Shown: piece by piece, positions 19,970 through 29,113 of the stretch | How the letters are laid out: each line of letters begins with the position of its first letter | Numbering within the stretch: position 1 is the stretch's first letter | DNA from: Nereida sp. MMG025 | GTDB taxonomy: Bacteria; Pseudomonadota; Alphaproteobacteria; Rhodobacterales; Rhodobacteraceae | DNA length: 64,000 nt | Assembly: GCF_021654165.1 (NCBI RefSeq) | Contig: NZ_JAKFZN010000001.1 | Span: 186,001-250,000 of the forward strand | Direction of reading: 5' to 3' | Program-made: the position numbers and the translations under genes | Notes under the pieces: generated by a model | What the model saw: the letters and a program-made list of their open reading frames with translations, nothing else | Databases searched by the model: none | What the model was told of the DNA's origin: nothing

Positions 19970-21340
19970 CTACCAGCGGCGCTCAAAGCGGCGACGCAGG
20001 ATGATTGCGATGATGTTCATTGTCATCAAGAACACCAGCAAAATAATGATACCGCCCCACGCGCGTTCATAAAAGGCAGGGTCCGAGCGTTTGGCCCATT
20101 CAAAGATTTGCGCAGGCATGGCCGAGTTGGGATCGGTCAGCCCCGACATGATGCTGTCGGGATAGTTCGAGGCAATAAAGCCCACCATGCCAATCAACAA
20201 CAACGGTGCCGTTTCGCCCAAGGCCTGCGCCAGGCCGATGATGGTTCCGGTCAAGATACCTGGCATCGCCAGGGGCAGCACATGGTGAAACACCGCCTGC
20301 ATCTTGGACGCCCCGACCCCCAAAGCCGCATCGCGGATTGAAGGCGGCACCGCCTTGAGTGCTGCCCGCGTCGAGATGATGATCGTGGGCAAGGTCATCA
20401 ATGTCAGCACCAGCCCGCCCACAAGCGGTGCGCTGGCTTTCATCGACTGGATGCCCAGAACGCCGCCCGAAAACTGGATAAAGAACGCAAGGCCCAGAAT
20501 ACCGAACACAATCGACGGCACCGCAGCAAGGTTCGAGATATTCACCTCGATCAGATCGGTGAATTTGTTTTTGGGGGCAAATTCTTCCAGATAGATCGAG
20601 GTCGCCACGCCAATCGGCACCGACAAAAGCAGCACCACCAGCATCATAAACAGCGATCCAATCATAGAGACGCCCATGCCTGCCTGTTCAGGTCGGTTGC
20701 TTGAGGCATCCGCCCCCAGAATGAAATCGGCGTTAAAGCGTTTTTCGATCATGCCCGCGGCCAACATTTGATCCACCAGATCAAGATGCGCAGGGCTCAG
20801 GTTTTTGTCGCGGGCAAGGCTCTCGCGCGTGACACGCCCTTTCAGGTATCCGTCGACGCGGCTGGACGCCATGAAGTTAAACTCGACCGTCTGGCCAATC
20901 TGGTCGGGGTTGGCAATGACATACGCGCGCAGCTGGCCAATCGCACCTGTCGAAAGCAGTTGGCGCAGGGCCTTGCTTTTGGTGATCTCGGTCTCAAATC
21001 CATTGTCGACGATGCTTTGGCTCAGCGCATCGGCCAAAAGCGGATTGTAGCCAAAGGTCGACACCTTCTTGATCTGTTCGATGTCGCGCGCGCCGCTTTT
21101 GTCCAAACGGCTTTCCTGCAATTCGACGTTCAGGGTCACAAATGTTTGCTGGAACGCGCCTGTTCCACGGCTGATGATCGTGGTCAGCAACACCAGCAAA
21201 AACAGCAGACCGATGGCAATCGCGACAATGCCGTAAATTTTGAACCGCGCTTCGGCGGCGTTGCGCTTTTTGGTGCGGGCATCTTCGGTCAAAAGCGACG
21301 ATGTGCGCGGCGCGCGGGAGATGTGGCTGGTGTCGGTCAT
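19970..21340 (-). CDS. pstA: Phosphate ABC transporter permease PstA (long form)
   Basis: 456 residues, much longer than the roughly 296 of E. coli PstA. After the first membrane segment (about residues 35-60) there is an insertion of about 150 residues, probably periplasmic, as in the long alphaproteobacterial form. The core permease domain (about 230-450) has five further membrane segments and an EAA loop containing RDAALGVGASKMQAVFHHVL. Its start codon overlaps the pstC stop as ATGA at 21340, so translation is likely coupled. Confidence 0.95.
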   Translation of the reverse strand: MTDTSHISRAPRTSSLLTEDARTKKRNAAEARFKIYGIVAIAIGLLFLLVLLTTIISRGTGAFQQTFVTLNVELQESRLDKSGARDIEQIKKVSTFGYNPLLADALSQSIVDNGFETEITKSKALRQLLSTGAIGQLRAYVIANPDQIGQTVEFNFMASSRVDGYLKGRVTRESLARDKNLSPAHLDLVDQMLAAGMIEKRFNADFILGADASSNRPEQAGMGVSMIGSLFMMLVVLLLSVPIGVATSIYLEEFAPKNKFTDLIEVNISNLAAVPSIVFGILGLAFFIQFSGGVLGIQSMKASAPLVGGLVLTLMTLPTIIISTRAALKAVPPSIRDAALGVGASKMQAVFHHVLPLAMPGILTGTIIGLAQALGETAPLLLIGMVGFIASNYPDSIMSGLTDPNSAMPAQIFEWAKRSDPAFYERAWGGIIILLVFLMTMNIIAIILRRRFERRW

Positions 21341-22812
21341 CAGTCGTATTGCTCCCGGTATTTGCGCACGATGCGCAGGGCAAACACATTCAAGCCAAGG
21401 GTGATCACGAAAAGCGTCATCGCCAAGGCAAAGGCCACCAAAACCTCGGGGCTGGCGAAATCCGCGTCCCCCGTCAGCTGGCTGACGATCTTGGCGGTAA
21501 CAGTTGTCATGGCATCAAACGGGTTCATCGACAGCCGTGCAGCGGCCCCTGCCCCCAAAACCACGATCATGGTTTCGCCAATCGCGCGCGAGGCCGCAAG
21601 CAAGATGGCCCCCACAATGCCCGGCAATGCCGCAGGCAAAACCACCTGTCGGATGGTTTCCGACGGCGTGGCCCCAAGCCCAAGCGATCCGTCCCGCATG
21701 GTCTGGGGTACCGCGTTGATAATATCGTCCGATAGCGATGACACGAACGGGATCAGCATAATGCCCATCACAAGGCCTGCGGTCATCACAGCCGTGCCGC
21801 CCTGCATCCAAGACACGCCAAGGCTGCCGCCATCACCAAAAATGCTGACCAGCAAGGGCCCCACGGTCAGCAAGGCAAACAGCCCGTAAACGATTGTCGG
21901 AATGCCTGCCAAAACCTCAAGCAGGGGTTTGGCCACCGCACGCACCTTCGGGCTGGCATATTCCGACAGGTAGATCGCGGCAAAAAGGCCAATCGGCACT
22001 GCAACGACCAAGGCAATCACGCTGATGTAAAGCGTGCCCCACAGCAGCGGGAACACCCCAAGCGACGAGCCGCCACCAAAACTGGGCGACCATGTCAGCG
22101 ACAAAAAGAAATCCCGCGCGGGATAAAGCGAAAAGAAATCGATGGTGTTGAAGATCAGCGAAAAGACAATGCCAACCGTGGTCAGGATTGCCACGCAGGC
22201 GGCTGCCAACAACATCCCGCGCATGGTTTTTTCAACGGTATTTCTGGCGCGAAACTGCGGTGTGCTGCGTGCCAGCCCAAAGCCCAAGGCCGCAAGGGCC
22301 AGCACAATCAGGACCACACTGCGCCACAGGTTGCCTGTGCTTTGCGTGGTGCGATAGACCTGTGCCGCCGCAAGAACACCTGCATGCACATCAGATCCAA
22401 GCGCGACACCCGCCTGCCCCAGAACGGCGCGAATATCTGTGTCCTGGCTTACAAGATTGGCCGCGGCATCACGCGTGATCAGCCCTTGTTCGATGGCTTG
22501 ATCCAACCCGTCCGCAACACGTTGCACATCCGACATCACAAGGCCAATGGTCTGCCCGTCTGGGATAGCCGCAGTGGGCAGGGCCTTGGTCGCCGCGTTG
22601 GTCACAATCTGCGGCTGTGCAAGCGACCAGACCGCAAAGGCGATCAGCGTCGGCACAAGCACCATCAACGCCGTGGCCATACCGTAATAGTTGGGACGCG
22701 AATGAAGCGCACGGATTTCGCCGTGCGCCAGTTGCATGACGCGCTTGCGCGACGCGGTGTAACCCGCGCCAGCAATGGCCAGAATGATCAAGAGCAAAAG
22801 ACCTGACGACAT
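21340..22812 (-). CDS. pstC: Phosphate ABC transporter permease PstC (long form)
   Basis: 490 residues, again longer than the E. coli protein (about 319) because of an extended N-terminal half with two extra membrane segments and a linker. The core permease region (about 200-485) contains the EAA-type loop RDGSLGLGATPSETIRQVVL near residue 375. It is read after the strong terminator that follows pstS, so expression depends on read-through. GGGACG precedes the ATG. Confidence 0.95.
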   Translation of the reverse strand: MSSGLLLLIILAIAGAGYTASRKRVMQLAHGEIRALHSRPNYYGMATALMVLVPTLIAFAVWSLAQPQIVTNAATKALPTAAIPDGQTIGLVMSDVQRVADGLDQAIEQGLITRDAAANLVSQDTDIRAVLGQAGVALGSDVHAGVLAAAQVYRTTQSTGNLWRSVVLIVLALAALGFGLARSTPQFRARNTVEKTMRGMLLAAACVAILTTVGIVFSLIFNTIDFFSLYPARDFFLSLTWSPSFGGGSSLGVFPLLWGTLYISVIALVVAVPIGLFAAIYLSEYASPKVRAVAKPLLEVLAGIPTIVYGLFALLTVGPLLVSIFGDGGSLGVSWMQGGTAVMTAGLVMGIMLIPFVSSLSDDIINAVPQTMRDGSLGLGATPSETIRQVVLPAALPGIVGAILLAASRAIGETMIVVLGAGAAARLSMNPFDAMTTVTAKIVSQLTGDADFASPEVLVAFALAMTLFVITLGLNVFALRIVRKYREQYD

Positions 22813-22830
22813 TAACTGCGTCCCTTGTTC

Positions 22831-22866
22831 AAAAAAACCCGCGCGCCTGACGTCTCGGCGCGCGGG
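22831..22866 (-). terminator. Terminator/attenuator between pstS and pstC
   Basis: On the minus strand a perfect 10-base stem CCCGCGCGCC/GGCGCGCGGG with a 9-base loop is followed by seven T. It would stop most transcripts after pstS, giving more binding protein than permease. Confidence 0.9.
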
Positions 22867-22881
22867 GGGATTGATATGGTT

Positions 22882-23916
22882 CTAGCTGCCCAGGCCCATG
22901 GTCTGCTCTTCGGCAATCATTGTTTGGGTGGCTTCAAGCTCAGGATCGGAAACCAAGCCGTATTCGGCCAGCGGACCGTCAGGACCGGCAACCTCATCCA
23001 TCACGAAAAACTCTGCAAAGTCCTTGAGGCCCGGGATCACACCGATATGCGCTTTTTTGAGGTAGAAATACAGCGGGCGCGACACAGGATATTGCCCCGT
23101 TGCGATGCTTTCGACGGTCGGCACAACCCCTGCCATCGTAGCGACCTGAAGGCTGTCTGTGTTTTGCTCGTAGAACGCCAAACCAAAGACACCAATGCCA
23201 TCCTTGTTGGCATCAATCCGCGCCAGTGTTTCGGTGTAATCGCCGTCAATATCTGTTGACAGACCATCTGTGCGCACGGCGATACAGGCATCTTCTGCAT
23301 CATCTTCGGACATGCCCGCGGCAATCATCGCGTCAAAGGCACCTGTTGCTTCACACCCTACGGCCAGCACTTTTTCTTCAAACACTTCACGCGTGCCATG
23401 CTTGGTGCCCGGGATAAACGCCGCAATCGGTTGGGCTGGAAACGCAGGGTTCACATCGGCCCATGTCTGGTTGGGGTTGTCGATGATCGCACCGTCTTTG
23501 GCAATTTTGGGCGCAAGAGCCAAAAACCAATCGGCTTGGGTGAACTCAAAGGCATGACCATTCAGATCATTGGCAAAAACGATGCCGTCATAGCCGATGC
23601 GCACTTCGATAATATCGCTCACACCGTTGGCCGCACAGGTAGCAATCTCTTTTTCGCGGATCGCTCGCGATGCATTGGCGATATCGATTGTATTGGCGCC
23701 GACGCCCTCACAAAACCGCTTCAGGCCAGCCGAGGAGCCGCCTGATTCCACAACAGGTGTCGGAAAATCAAAGTTCTCGCCAAAGGCTTCGGCCACGATA
23801 GAGGCATATGGCAGAACCGTGGAAGAACCTGCGACCTGCACGTTGTCACGCGCAAATGCGGGTGCGGCGATGGCGCAAATGGCAATGGAAGAGACGGTAA
23901 GTTTTACGAAAGACAT
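22882..23916 (-). CDS. pstS: Phosphate ABC transporter, periplasmic phosphate-binding protein
   Basis: 344 residues from the ATG at 23916, which has GGGAG about 10 bases upstream and begins a clear signal peptide (MSFVKLTVSS ... APAFARDN). An upstream ATG would add ten residues before the signal and lacks a ribosome site. Family hallmarks are VQVAGSSTVLPYASIVAEAF and ESGGSSAGLKRFCEGVG, whose Ser and Gly residues bind phosphate. It is the first transporter gene of the cluster, with a double Pho box upstream and a strong terminator after it. Confidence 0.95.
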   Translation of the reverse strand: MSFVKLTVSSIAICAIAAPAFARDNVQVAGSSTVLPYASIVAEAFGENFDFPTPVVESGGSSAGLKRFCEGVGANTIDIANASRAIREKEIATCAANGVSDIIEVRIGYDGIVFANDLNGHAFEFTQADWFLALAPKIAKDGAIIDNPNQTWADVNPAFPAQPIAAFIPGTKHGTREVFEEKVLAVGCEATGAFDAMIAAGMSEDDAEDACIAVRTDGLSTDIDGDYTETLARIDANKDGIGVFGLAFYEQNTDSLQVATMAGVVPTVESIATGQYPVSRPLYFYLKKAHIGVIPGLKDFAEFFVMDEVAGPDGPLAEYGLVSDPELEATQTMIAEEQTMGLGS

Positions 23917-23988
23917 ATGGGGCAGCTCCCTGTTTTGATATGTCACCAGGCCAAATAGCGACCTGATCTTCGAGTCGGTTTAGGCCCG

Positions 23989-24032
23989 TTTGCACAGAGT
24001 TTTGTGACAGTTGTGTAACGGTTTTATGACAG
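23989..24032 (-). promoter_or_regulatory. pstS: Double Pho box upstream of pstS
   Basis: Reading the minus strand there are four successive 11-base units: CTGTCATAAAA, CCGTTACACAA, CTGTCACAAAA and CTCTGTGCAAA. These match the known PhoB site (CTGTCAT plus four A/T, repeated every 11 bases), so two PhoB dimers could bind. The array ends 72 bases before the pstS start codon. It would drive pstS and, by read-through, pstCAB-phoU-phoB. Confidence 0.88.
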
Positions 24033-24100
24033 CACCGTTCGCTGCGTTAACCTGTTGATAATAGGTTGTAATTAAATTGGTGGTTTCTCGCGCTCTGCGC

Positions 24101-25153
24101 TCAGGACGCGGCAGATATTGGCAAAATGACATGAAAGGTGCTGCCGTGATTCACTTGGCTTTCAATCTCCAGCCGCCCGTTGTGGCGGTTGATGATGTGT
24201 TTGACGATCGCAAGGCCAAGCCCCGTGCCGCCCATCGCACGTGCACGGTGATCATCGACGCGGTAAAACCGTTCCGTCACACGCGGCAGATGCAGCGGAT
24301 CAATGCCAACCCCCTGGTCGATGACCGAAATGGTCAACGCCTCGCGGCGCAAACGCGCGGCGTATTGCGGCCCCGTCAAATGGACCGTCACCGCGCTGTT
24401 TTCAGGGCTGTAAAGAACTGCGTTTTCCAAAAGGTTGCGCACCACTTGCGTCAGTTGCGCGGCATCGCCTGTCACCTCAAAACGACCATTCCCGCTTGGC
24501 ATCACCAAGCGGGTGTTACGGGTTTGGGCCAGCGGCGTCACAAGCTGAACCGCATCCGCAATGACCTTTTGCACATCAACCATATCCGTCGGGCGCAACC
24601 GTTCATCGGCCTCCACACGGTTCAACGACAACAAATCACGCACCAAAGCATCCATGCGTCTGGCCTCGGTCTGCATCAGGTCCAAAAACCGCGCTTGGGC
24701 GTTTGGATCCTTGGCGGCAGGGCCTTGCAACGTCTCGATAAACCCAAGGATCGAGGTCAGTGGCGTTTTCAATTCATGGCTGACATCAGCCACAAAATCG
24801 CTGCGCATCTGTTGCGTGTTCTGTGCGTCTGTTTCGTCATGAAAACTGACGGCAAAGACGCTGGCACCGCCGATATCGAAAGGCGCACATTCCACGCGGT
24901 AGGTTACATCGCTTTGCGCAATCGTCGACAAAAACGGTGCGCTGGCGACATGTTTTTGCACCAAGGCGCGCTCAATCGCGTCCAAGGCGGGCGGTTGGCG
25001 CAGGGCTGTGATGTAGTGGCGACCTGTAATGCCATTGCCCAAAATCTCTTGGGCAGGCGCGTTTGCGGCCAATATGCGCCCGTCCTCGTCCAACAGCAGC
25101 GTCGGCAGCGGTAAAACCCGCAGAAAATTCGCCAACATTTGGGTCGTGTTCAT
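24101..25153 (-). CDS. phoR: Phosphate regulon sensor histidine kinase PhoR (no visible membrane segment)
   Basis: 350 residues from the ATG at 25153. A PAS domain (about 8-110, beginning LPLPTLLLDEDGRILAANA) is followed by the phospho-His helix VSHELKTPLTSILGF near residue 130 and the ATPase domain with N box (NLLENAVLYS), G1 (DQGVGI), F box (RFYRVD) and G2 (GGTGLGLAIVKH). Unlike E. coli PhoR, no transmembrane segment precedes the PAS domain; an upstream in-frame start would add 50 residues, also without one. It is the first gene of the cluster, and its gap to pstS carries the Pho box. It probably senses PstSCAB/PhoU state from the cytoplasm. Confidence 0.9.
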   Translation of the reverse strand: MNTTQMLANFLRVLPLPTLLLDEDGRILAANAPAQEILGNGITGRHYITALRQPPALDAIERALVQKHVASAPFLSTIAQSDVTYRVECAPFDIGGASVFAVSFHDETDAQNTQQMRSDFVADVSHELKTPLTSILGFIETLQGPAAKDPNAQARFLDLMQTEARRMDALVRDLLSLNRVEADERLRPTDMVDVQKVIADAVQLVTPLAQTRNTRLVMPSGNGRFEVTGDAAQLTQVVRNLLENAVLYSPENSAVTVHLTGPQYAARLRREALTISVIDQGVGIDPLHLPRVTERFYRVDDHRARAMGGTGLGLAIVKHIINRHNGRLEIESQVNHGSTFHVILPISAAS

Positions 25154-25329
25154 CGTAACACCCTTTGGGTTATCCGCGCAGCGCCTATGAAAAATGCAAC
25201 CTAGGTGCGAATTTCTTGGAACCTTTCGCCTAAATGGTGTATTTAGGTTATGGGGCGAGGTTGTGAGAATTGGGACCAATGTGCAATAGCAAGAGACACG
25301 CAAACCACTGCGTGCGCCAAAAGTGTGGC

Positions 25330-25695
25330 ATGGATTTCAGCCAGACACAGATGCCAGACCATGTTCTGATCCTTGGTTACGAAATGCCCGTCCTGCCGCC
25401 GTGCGAGACATGCAATTATCAAGACCTCACGCAGTTTCAACATGCCAGCTTTTCGCAGTTCGCGAAATTGCACACGGCCGAAGACCTGCCCCCCTTGGTC
25501 GTGTCCAGCCTTTTTGATACGCGCGGCGATGCGTTTGAGGTCGCCACAACGCTGAATGCCCTGGCCTTCAAGGGGGAATATTGCGTGATGGCGCCGCCAC
25601 TGGCGCAGCGCAAAGTTGTGTTGCGCGAATTGCAAAAGGCCGCACCGGATGTGGACATATCACTGATCACCCTGCCAGAGCTTGCGGATGCTTAG
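25330..25695 (+). CDS. Small protein of unknown function, possibly a degenerate receiver-like domain
   Basis: 121 residues from the ATG at 25330; an ATG at 25351 is equally possible, and neither has a strong ribosome site. I do not recognise the family. It begins PDHVLILGYEMPVLPPCETC, then LVVSSLFDTRGDAFEVATTL, ALAFKGEYCVMAPP and a helix-rich end. The alternation of hydrophobic strands and helices resembles a CheY-like fold, and SLFDTRGDAFEV sits where a phospho-acceptor loop would be, but the usual Asp/Lys set is not clear. The PPCETC cysteines are worth noting. It overlaps the convergent gene by 4 bases. The receiver idea is inference. Confidence 0.6.
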   Translation: MDFSQTQMPDHVLILGYEMPVLPPCETCNYQDLTQFQHASFSQFAKLHTAEDLPPLVVSSLFDTRGDAFEVATTLNALAFKGEYCVMAPPLAQRKVVLRELQKAAPDVDISLITLPELADA

Positions 25696-26876
25696 ACAGC
25701 GTCCAGCGCCTTGGTAAATTCTGCGATCAGCAGTTCGGCATCTTCGACCCCGACAGAAATCCGAAAAAACCCTTCGGGCATACCAAGCGCCAATCGATCC
25801 TGCACGCTCAGCGCACGGTGCGACGATGTGGCCGGTTGGGACAATGTTGTGCCGATATCCCCCAAGGTTGGCGCAAACGCCACATTGTCCAAAGCGCCCA
25901 CAAACGCGTTTGTTTCTGCGCGTTCGCCCCTCAGAATGAAACTCACCATATTGCCGGCATTGTCGCCAACGAGCGCGCGCACGCGGTTATGATCGGGGTG
26001 ATCTGTTCGGCCCGGGTAGAGCACTTTTTCGACCTTGGGGTGCAGGGCCAATGCATCTGCCAATCGTGCGGCGTTGTCTTGGGCCCGATCAAAACGAAGC
26101 TCAAACGAATAAAGGCCGCGTTCGGCAAGCCAGCAATCAAATGGTGACGGCGTCAAACCCCATGTCACGGATTTGAGCAACATCGCATCGCGCATCTGTG
26201 GCGTGCGGGCCGCGACATATCCAAGCGTGACGTCCGAATGTCCGGCAAGCAGTTTTGTCACCGAATGGACAACAACATCGGCGCCAAAGTCAAAAGCACG
26301 AAAGCCGCGCGGCGTTGTGAATGTGTTATCGATCACCAACAGCACACCACGGTCCCGACAGAGTTTGGCGATCTCTTCGATGTCGGCCACGCGCAGGGTC
26401 GGGTTGCTGACGACCTCAAGCAACACCAGCTTGGTGTCGGGTCGCATGGCCGCGGCAAAGGCATCGGCATTGGTGGGATCGGCCACGCTTGTTGTGATGC
26501 CAAGGGCGGGCAGATCTTCGTGCATCATACGCAGGCTGCGCCCGTAAAGCTGATCGCCGCCAAGCACATGATCGCCCGCACGGCACAGCCCAAGCATGAC
26601 AGCAGAAATCGCCGCCATACCGCTGCCCGTGATGAAGCCTTCGCCCATCTGCGGCGTCACACCTTCCAGCTGGTCAATCTTGCGTGCCAGAACATCGGCA
26701 TTGGGGTGCCCTTCGCGTGCATAGGTGTAGCCCTGTGCGCGGCCTTCGTATTGCGCGTCCAGCGCATCGGGGGTGTCGCTGGAATAGACAACAGACGGTT
26801 GCAACGGTGTAACGACAGCGCGGCTGGAGCTGTCGGGAAACGGCATGCGCCGCACAATGGATGGGGTGTCGGTCAT
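25692..26876 (-). CDS. PLP-dependent trans-sulfuration enzyme (Cys/Met metabolism family)
   Basis: 394 residues of the cystathionine gamma-synthase / beta- or gamma-lyase family. Visible landmarks: YAREGHPNADVLARKIDQLE near residue 50, GSGMAAISAVMLGL near 85 (phosphate-binding region), IDNTFTTPRGFRAFDFGAD near 185 and HSVTKLLAGHSDVTLG near 205, whose Lys should hold the PLP. The C-terminus has the substrate-carboxylate Arg in FFRISVGVED. Sequence alone does not separate synthase from lyase activity. Its start overlaps the carbonic-anhydrase-like gene (ATGA at 26873), and gmk and yicC lie just upstream, so the four probably form one transcript. Confidence 0.9.
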   Translation of the reverse strand: MTDTPSIVRRMPFPDSSSRAVVTPLQPSVVYSSDTPDALDAQYEGRAQGYTYAREGHPNADVLARKIDQLEGVTPQMGEGFITGSGMAAISAVMLGLCRAGDHVLGGDQLYGRSLRMMHEDLPALGITTSVADPTNADAFAAAMRPDTKLVLLEVVSNPTLRVADIEEIAKLCRDRGVLLVIDNTFTTPRGFRAFDFGADVVVHSVTKLLAGHSDVTLGYVAARTPQMRDAMLLKSVTWGLTPSPFDCWLAERGLYSFELRFDRAQDNAARLADALALHPKVEKVLYPGRTDHPDHNRVRALVGDNAGNMVSFILRGERAETNAFVGALDNVAFAPTLGDIGTTLSQPATSSHRALSVQDRLALGMPEGFFRISVGVEDAELLIAEFTKALDAV

Positions 26877-27394
26877 AGCTTTTTCAGTCCTTTGGCGAAA
26901 CGCGCCGCATTTTTCTGATACCCAAGGGCGGACAGGGTCAGCCCGTTGATCGCAGCGTCATCAAGGGCGCGCACGACTTTACCAGGGGCTCCCATCACCA
27001 GCGATCCATCGGGAATAACCTTGCCTTCGGTGACCAAGGCCCCTGCCCCGATCAGACAGTTCTTCCCAATCACCGCCCCGTTCAGCACCGTTGCGCCCAT
27101 CCCGATCAGGCTGTTGTCGCCGATGATGCAGCCGTGAAGAATTGCCTTGTGACCGATGGTGCAGTTTTCCCCGATCATCAGCGGATAGCCCATATCGGTA
27201 TGCAGCACGCTGCCTTCTTGCACATTTGAACCGCGGCCCACGGTGATACGTTCATTGTCGCCGCGCAGCGTTGCACCGAACCAGACAGAGGATGCAGCCT
27301 CAAGCACGACATCGCCAATCACATTGGCGTCCGCGGCCACCCATGCATCTGCGGCGATCTGCGGTTGGGTTCCATCAAGAGCGTAAATGGTCAT
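26873..27394 (-). CDS. Gamma-carbonic-anhydrase-like hexapeptide-repeat protein
   Basis: 173 residues folded as a left-handed beta helix, judged by hexapeptide repeats (for example [20 protein letters not shown] and [20 protein letters not shown]) and a C-terminal helix. Three His residues in [20 protein letters not shown] and the following AILHG match the zinc ligands of the gamma class. It resembles the PaaY/YrdA/CaiE group, whose true activity is often unproven. It is translationally coupled to both neighbours: ATGA at its start overlaps the gmk stop, and its stop overlaps the next gene. Confidence 0.9.
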   Translation of the reverse strand: MTIYALDGTQPQIAADAWVAADANVIGDVVLEAASSVWFGATLRGDNERITVGRGSNVQEGSVLHTDMGYPLMIGENCTIGHKAILHGCIIGDNSLIGMGATVLNGAVIGKNCLIGAGALVTEGKVIPDGSLVMGAPGKVVRALDDAAINGLTLSALGYQKNAARFAKGLKKL

Positions 27395-28041
27395 TGGCGG
27401 GCCTCAAATTCTGCGTTCAAGCCGCGCACAATATCTGCCAGATTTGGCTGCTGGCTCAGGCGCATGCGCTCGGCGCTGATGATGGTTTTCAGTTTGGCTT
27501 CGGTTACGTCCAGATCGTCGTTGATCAGAACATAGTCATATTCGGGCCAGTGGCTGATTTCGTCGCGGGATTTTTTCATCCGCCCGGCGATCACCTCATC
27601 GCTGTCCTGGGCGCGGTTGCGCAAACGGCGCTCCAATTCTGCGATGGAGGGTGGAAGGATGAAAATGGACAGCGCATTGCGCCCCAGACGCGAATTGCGG
27701 ATTTGTTGTCCGCCTTGCCAATCAATGTCGAACAGCACGTCGCGGCCCGCGGCAATCGCGGCTTCAACAGGTGCACGGGGGCTGCCGTAAAGATTTGTAA
27801 AGACCTCGGCATGTTCCAGCATGTCACCATCGGCCACCATCTGTTCAAACCGTTCGCGGGTTTCGAAATAGTATTGCACACCGTGGCTTTCGCCTGTGCG
27901 CGGCGGCCGCGTGGTGGCCGATACGCTGAATGACAAGCTGGCGTCCCATTTCATCAACCGCCCTGCCAAAGTGGATTTCCCCGCGCCCGAGGGCGAAGAC
28001 AGGATGATCAAAAGACCGCGTCGGTCGGCAGCTTGGGACAT
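27391..28041 (-). CDS. gmk: Guanylate kinase
   Basis: 216 residues; converts GMP plus ATP to GDP plus ADP in nucleotide synthesis. I chose the ATG at 28041 because GGAG lies about 8 bases before it and the conserved core starts at once: [20 protein letters not shown], with P-loop SGAGKST. Other hallmarks are [19 protein letters not shown] near residue 42, the GMP-binding stretch around [11 protein letters not shown], and [14 protein letters not shown]. The ribosome site overlaps the stop codon of yicC, so translation is linked. Confidence 0.96.
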   Translation of the reverse strand: MSQAADRRGLLIILSSPSGAGKSTLAGRLMKWDASLSFSVSATTRPPRTGESHGVQYYFETRERFEQMVADGDMLEHAEVFTNLYGSPRAPVEAAIAAGRDVLFDIDWQGGQQIRNSRLGRNALSIFILPPSIAELERRLRNRAQDSDEVIAGRMKKSRDEISHWPEYDYVLINDDLDVTEAKLKTIISAERMRLSQQPNLADIVRGLNAEFEARQ

Positions 28042-28045
28042 GGGG

Positions 28046-28939
28046 TTACTCCAGATTTTGGATTTGCTCGCGCATCTGGTCGATGACGAGTTTGAGGTCC
28101 AGACCAATGGCCGTCAGCTCAGCATGTTGGGCCTTGGCGCACAGGGTATTTGCCTCGCGGTTGAACTCTTGGCTCAGGAAATCGAGCTTGCGACCGATGG
28201 GACCGTCCGTTGCCAACAGATCGCGCGCAGCAGCGATATGCGCGCGCAGGCGGTCCAGCTCTTCAGTGACATCGGCTTTGACCGCGATCATGGCAATTTC
28301 CTGGGCAACGCGCTCTGGCTCGGCGGTGTCGGCCACGCGGTCCAGCGCGGTTCTGAATCGTGCGTCCATATCCGCGCGGCGGCGATCCTGAAGGGCGTCT
28401 GCGTCCGCCGTAAGCTTTTCGATGGTGCTGACCTGACCCGATACAACCTGTGCCAGACGCGCCCCTTCAGCGGCACGGTTGGCATTGAACGCGGCGATCA
28501 CCTCGTCCAGATGGGCAAGAATTGCATTCAAAAGCGGCTTTGTGTCCTGATCGGCAGCGGTGGTCTCCAGCACCCCGCGTTGGGCCAAAACCTCAACAGT
28601 CGAAGGCGCAACGGTGGTGACATCCGCATCCATCGCGGCTTGTTCAATATGCGCCAGCGCTTTGAGAACGGCGCCAAGTGCGGCTTCGTTGATACGCGGT
28701 TGGGCCAGTGTTTCATCGCGCGTGACACGGGCATTCAGCGTGACATTGCCCCGCGCCATTGCCGCGGCCACCTTTTTGCGGGCGCCGTCTTCCAGCCCTG
28801 TCATCCAGTCGGGGACGCGCAAACGCACATCAAGGCTTTTGCCGTTGACCGCCCGCATATCCCAGGTCCATGTGATATCGCCTGCCGCACCACTGGCATT
28901 GGCAAAGCCTGTCATCGAATGGCGCGTGACCTGTGGCAT
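28046..28939 (-). CDS. yicC: YicC-family endoribonuclease-like protein
   Basis: 297 residues from the ATG at 28939, close to the family length (about 290). The N-terminus [17 protein letters not shown] is diagnostic, as are the [20 protein letters not shown] region near residue 30 and the C-terminal [20 protein letters not shown] followed by [10 protein letters not shown]. coli YicC is linked to RNA degradation; the gene is commonly found beside gmk, as here. AAGGA precedes the start. Upstream in-frame ATGs extend into the divergent promoter region and are unlikely. Confidence 0.94.
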   Translation of the reverse strand: MPQVTRHSMTGFANASGAAGDITWTWDMRAVNGKSLDVRLRVPDWMTGLEDGARKKVAAAMARGNVTLNARVTRDETLAQPRINEAALGAVLKALAHIEQAAMDADVTTVAPSTVEVLAQRGVLETTAADQDTKPLLNAILAHLDEVIAAFNANRAAEGARLAQVVSGQVSTIEKLTADADALQDRRRADMDARFRTALDRVADTAEPERVAQEIAMIAVKADVTEELDRLRAHIAAARDLLATDGPIGRKLDFLSQEFNREANTLCAKAQHAELTAIGLDLKLVIDQMREQIQNLE

Positions 28940-29113
28940 GGGCTGATCCTTAATCCGTTTGCCCCCTCTCTTGCCGCCAAATGCGCCGCGCCGCAAGGGT
29001 TGTGCTGATCCTTTAACGCTTTGGTAAGCATTAACCATTTGGTAAGAAAGAACGCCAAATCTGGGGCGGGTTGTGTCATACACAGATCAACCGAAAACAA
29101 AGGGTTCGAGACG

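Noticed and set aside
28988-29113. TTAA-type half sites as a CtrA operator before the PAS gene
   Set aside because: TTAA boxes are present, and TTTGGTAAG occurs twice, but I found no pair with the 7-base spacing of the known CtrA site.
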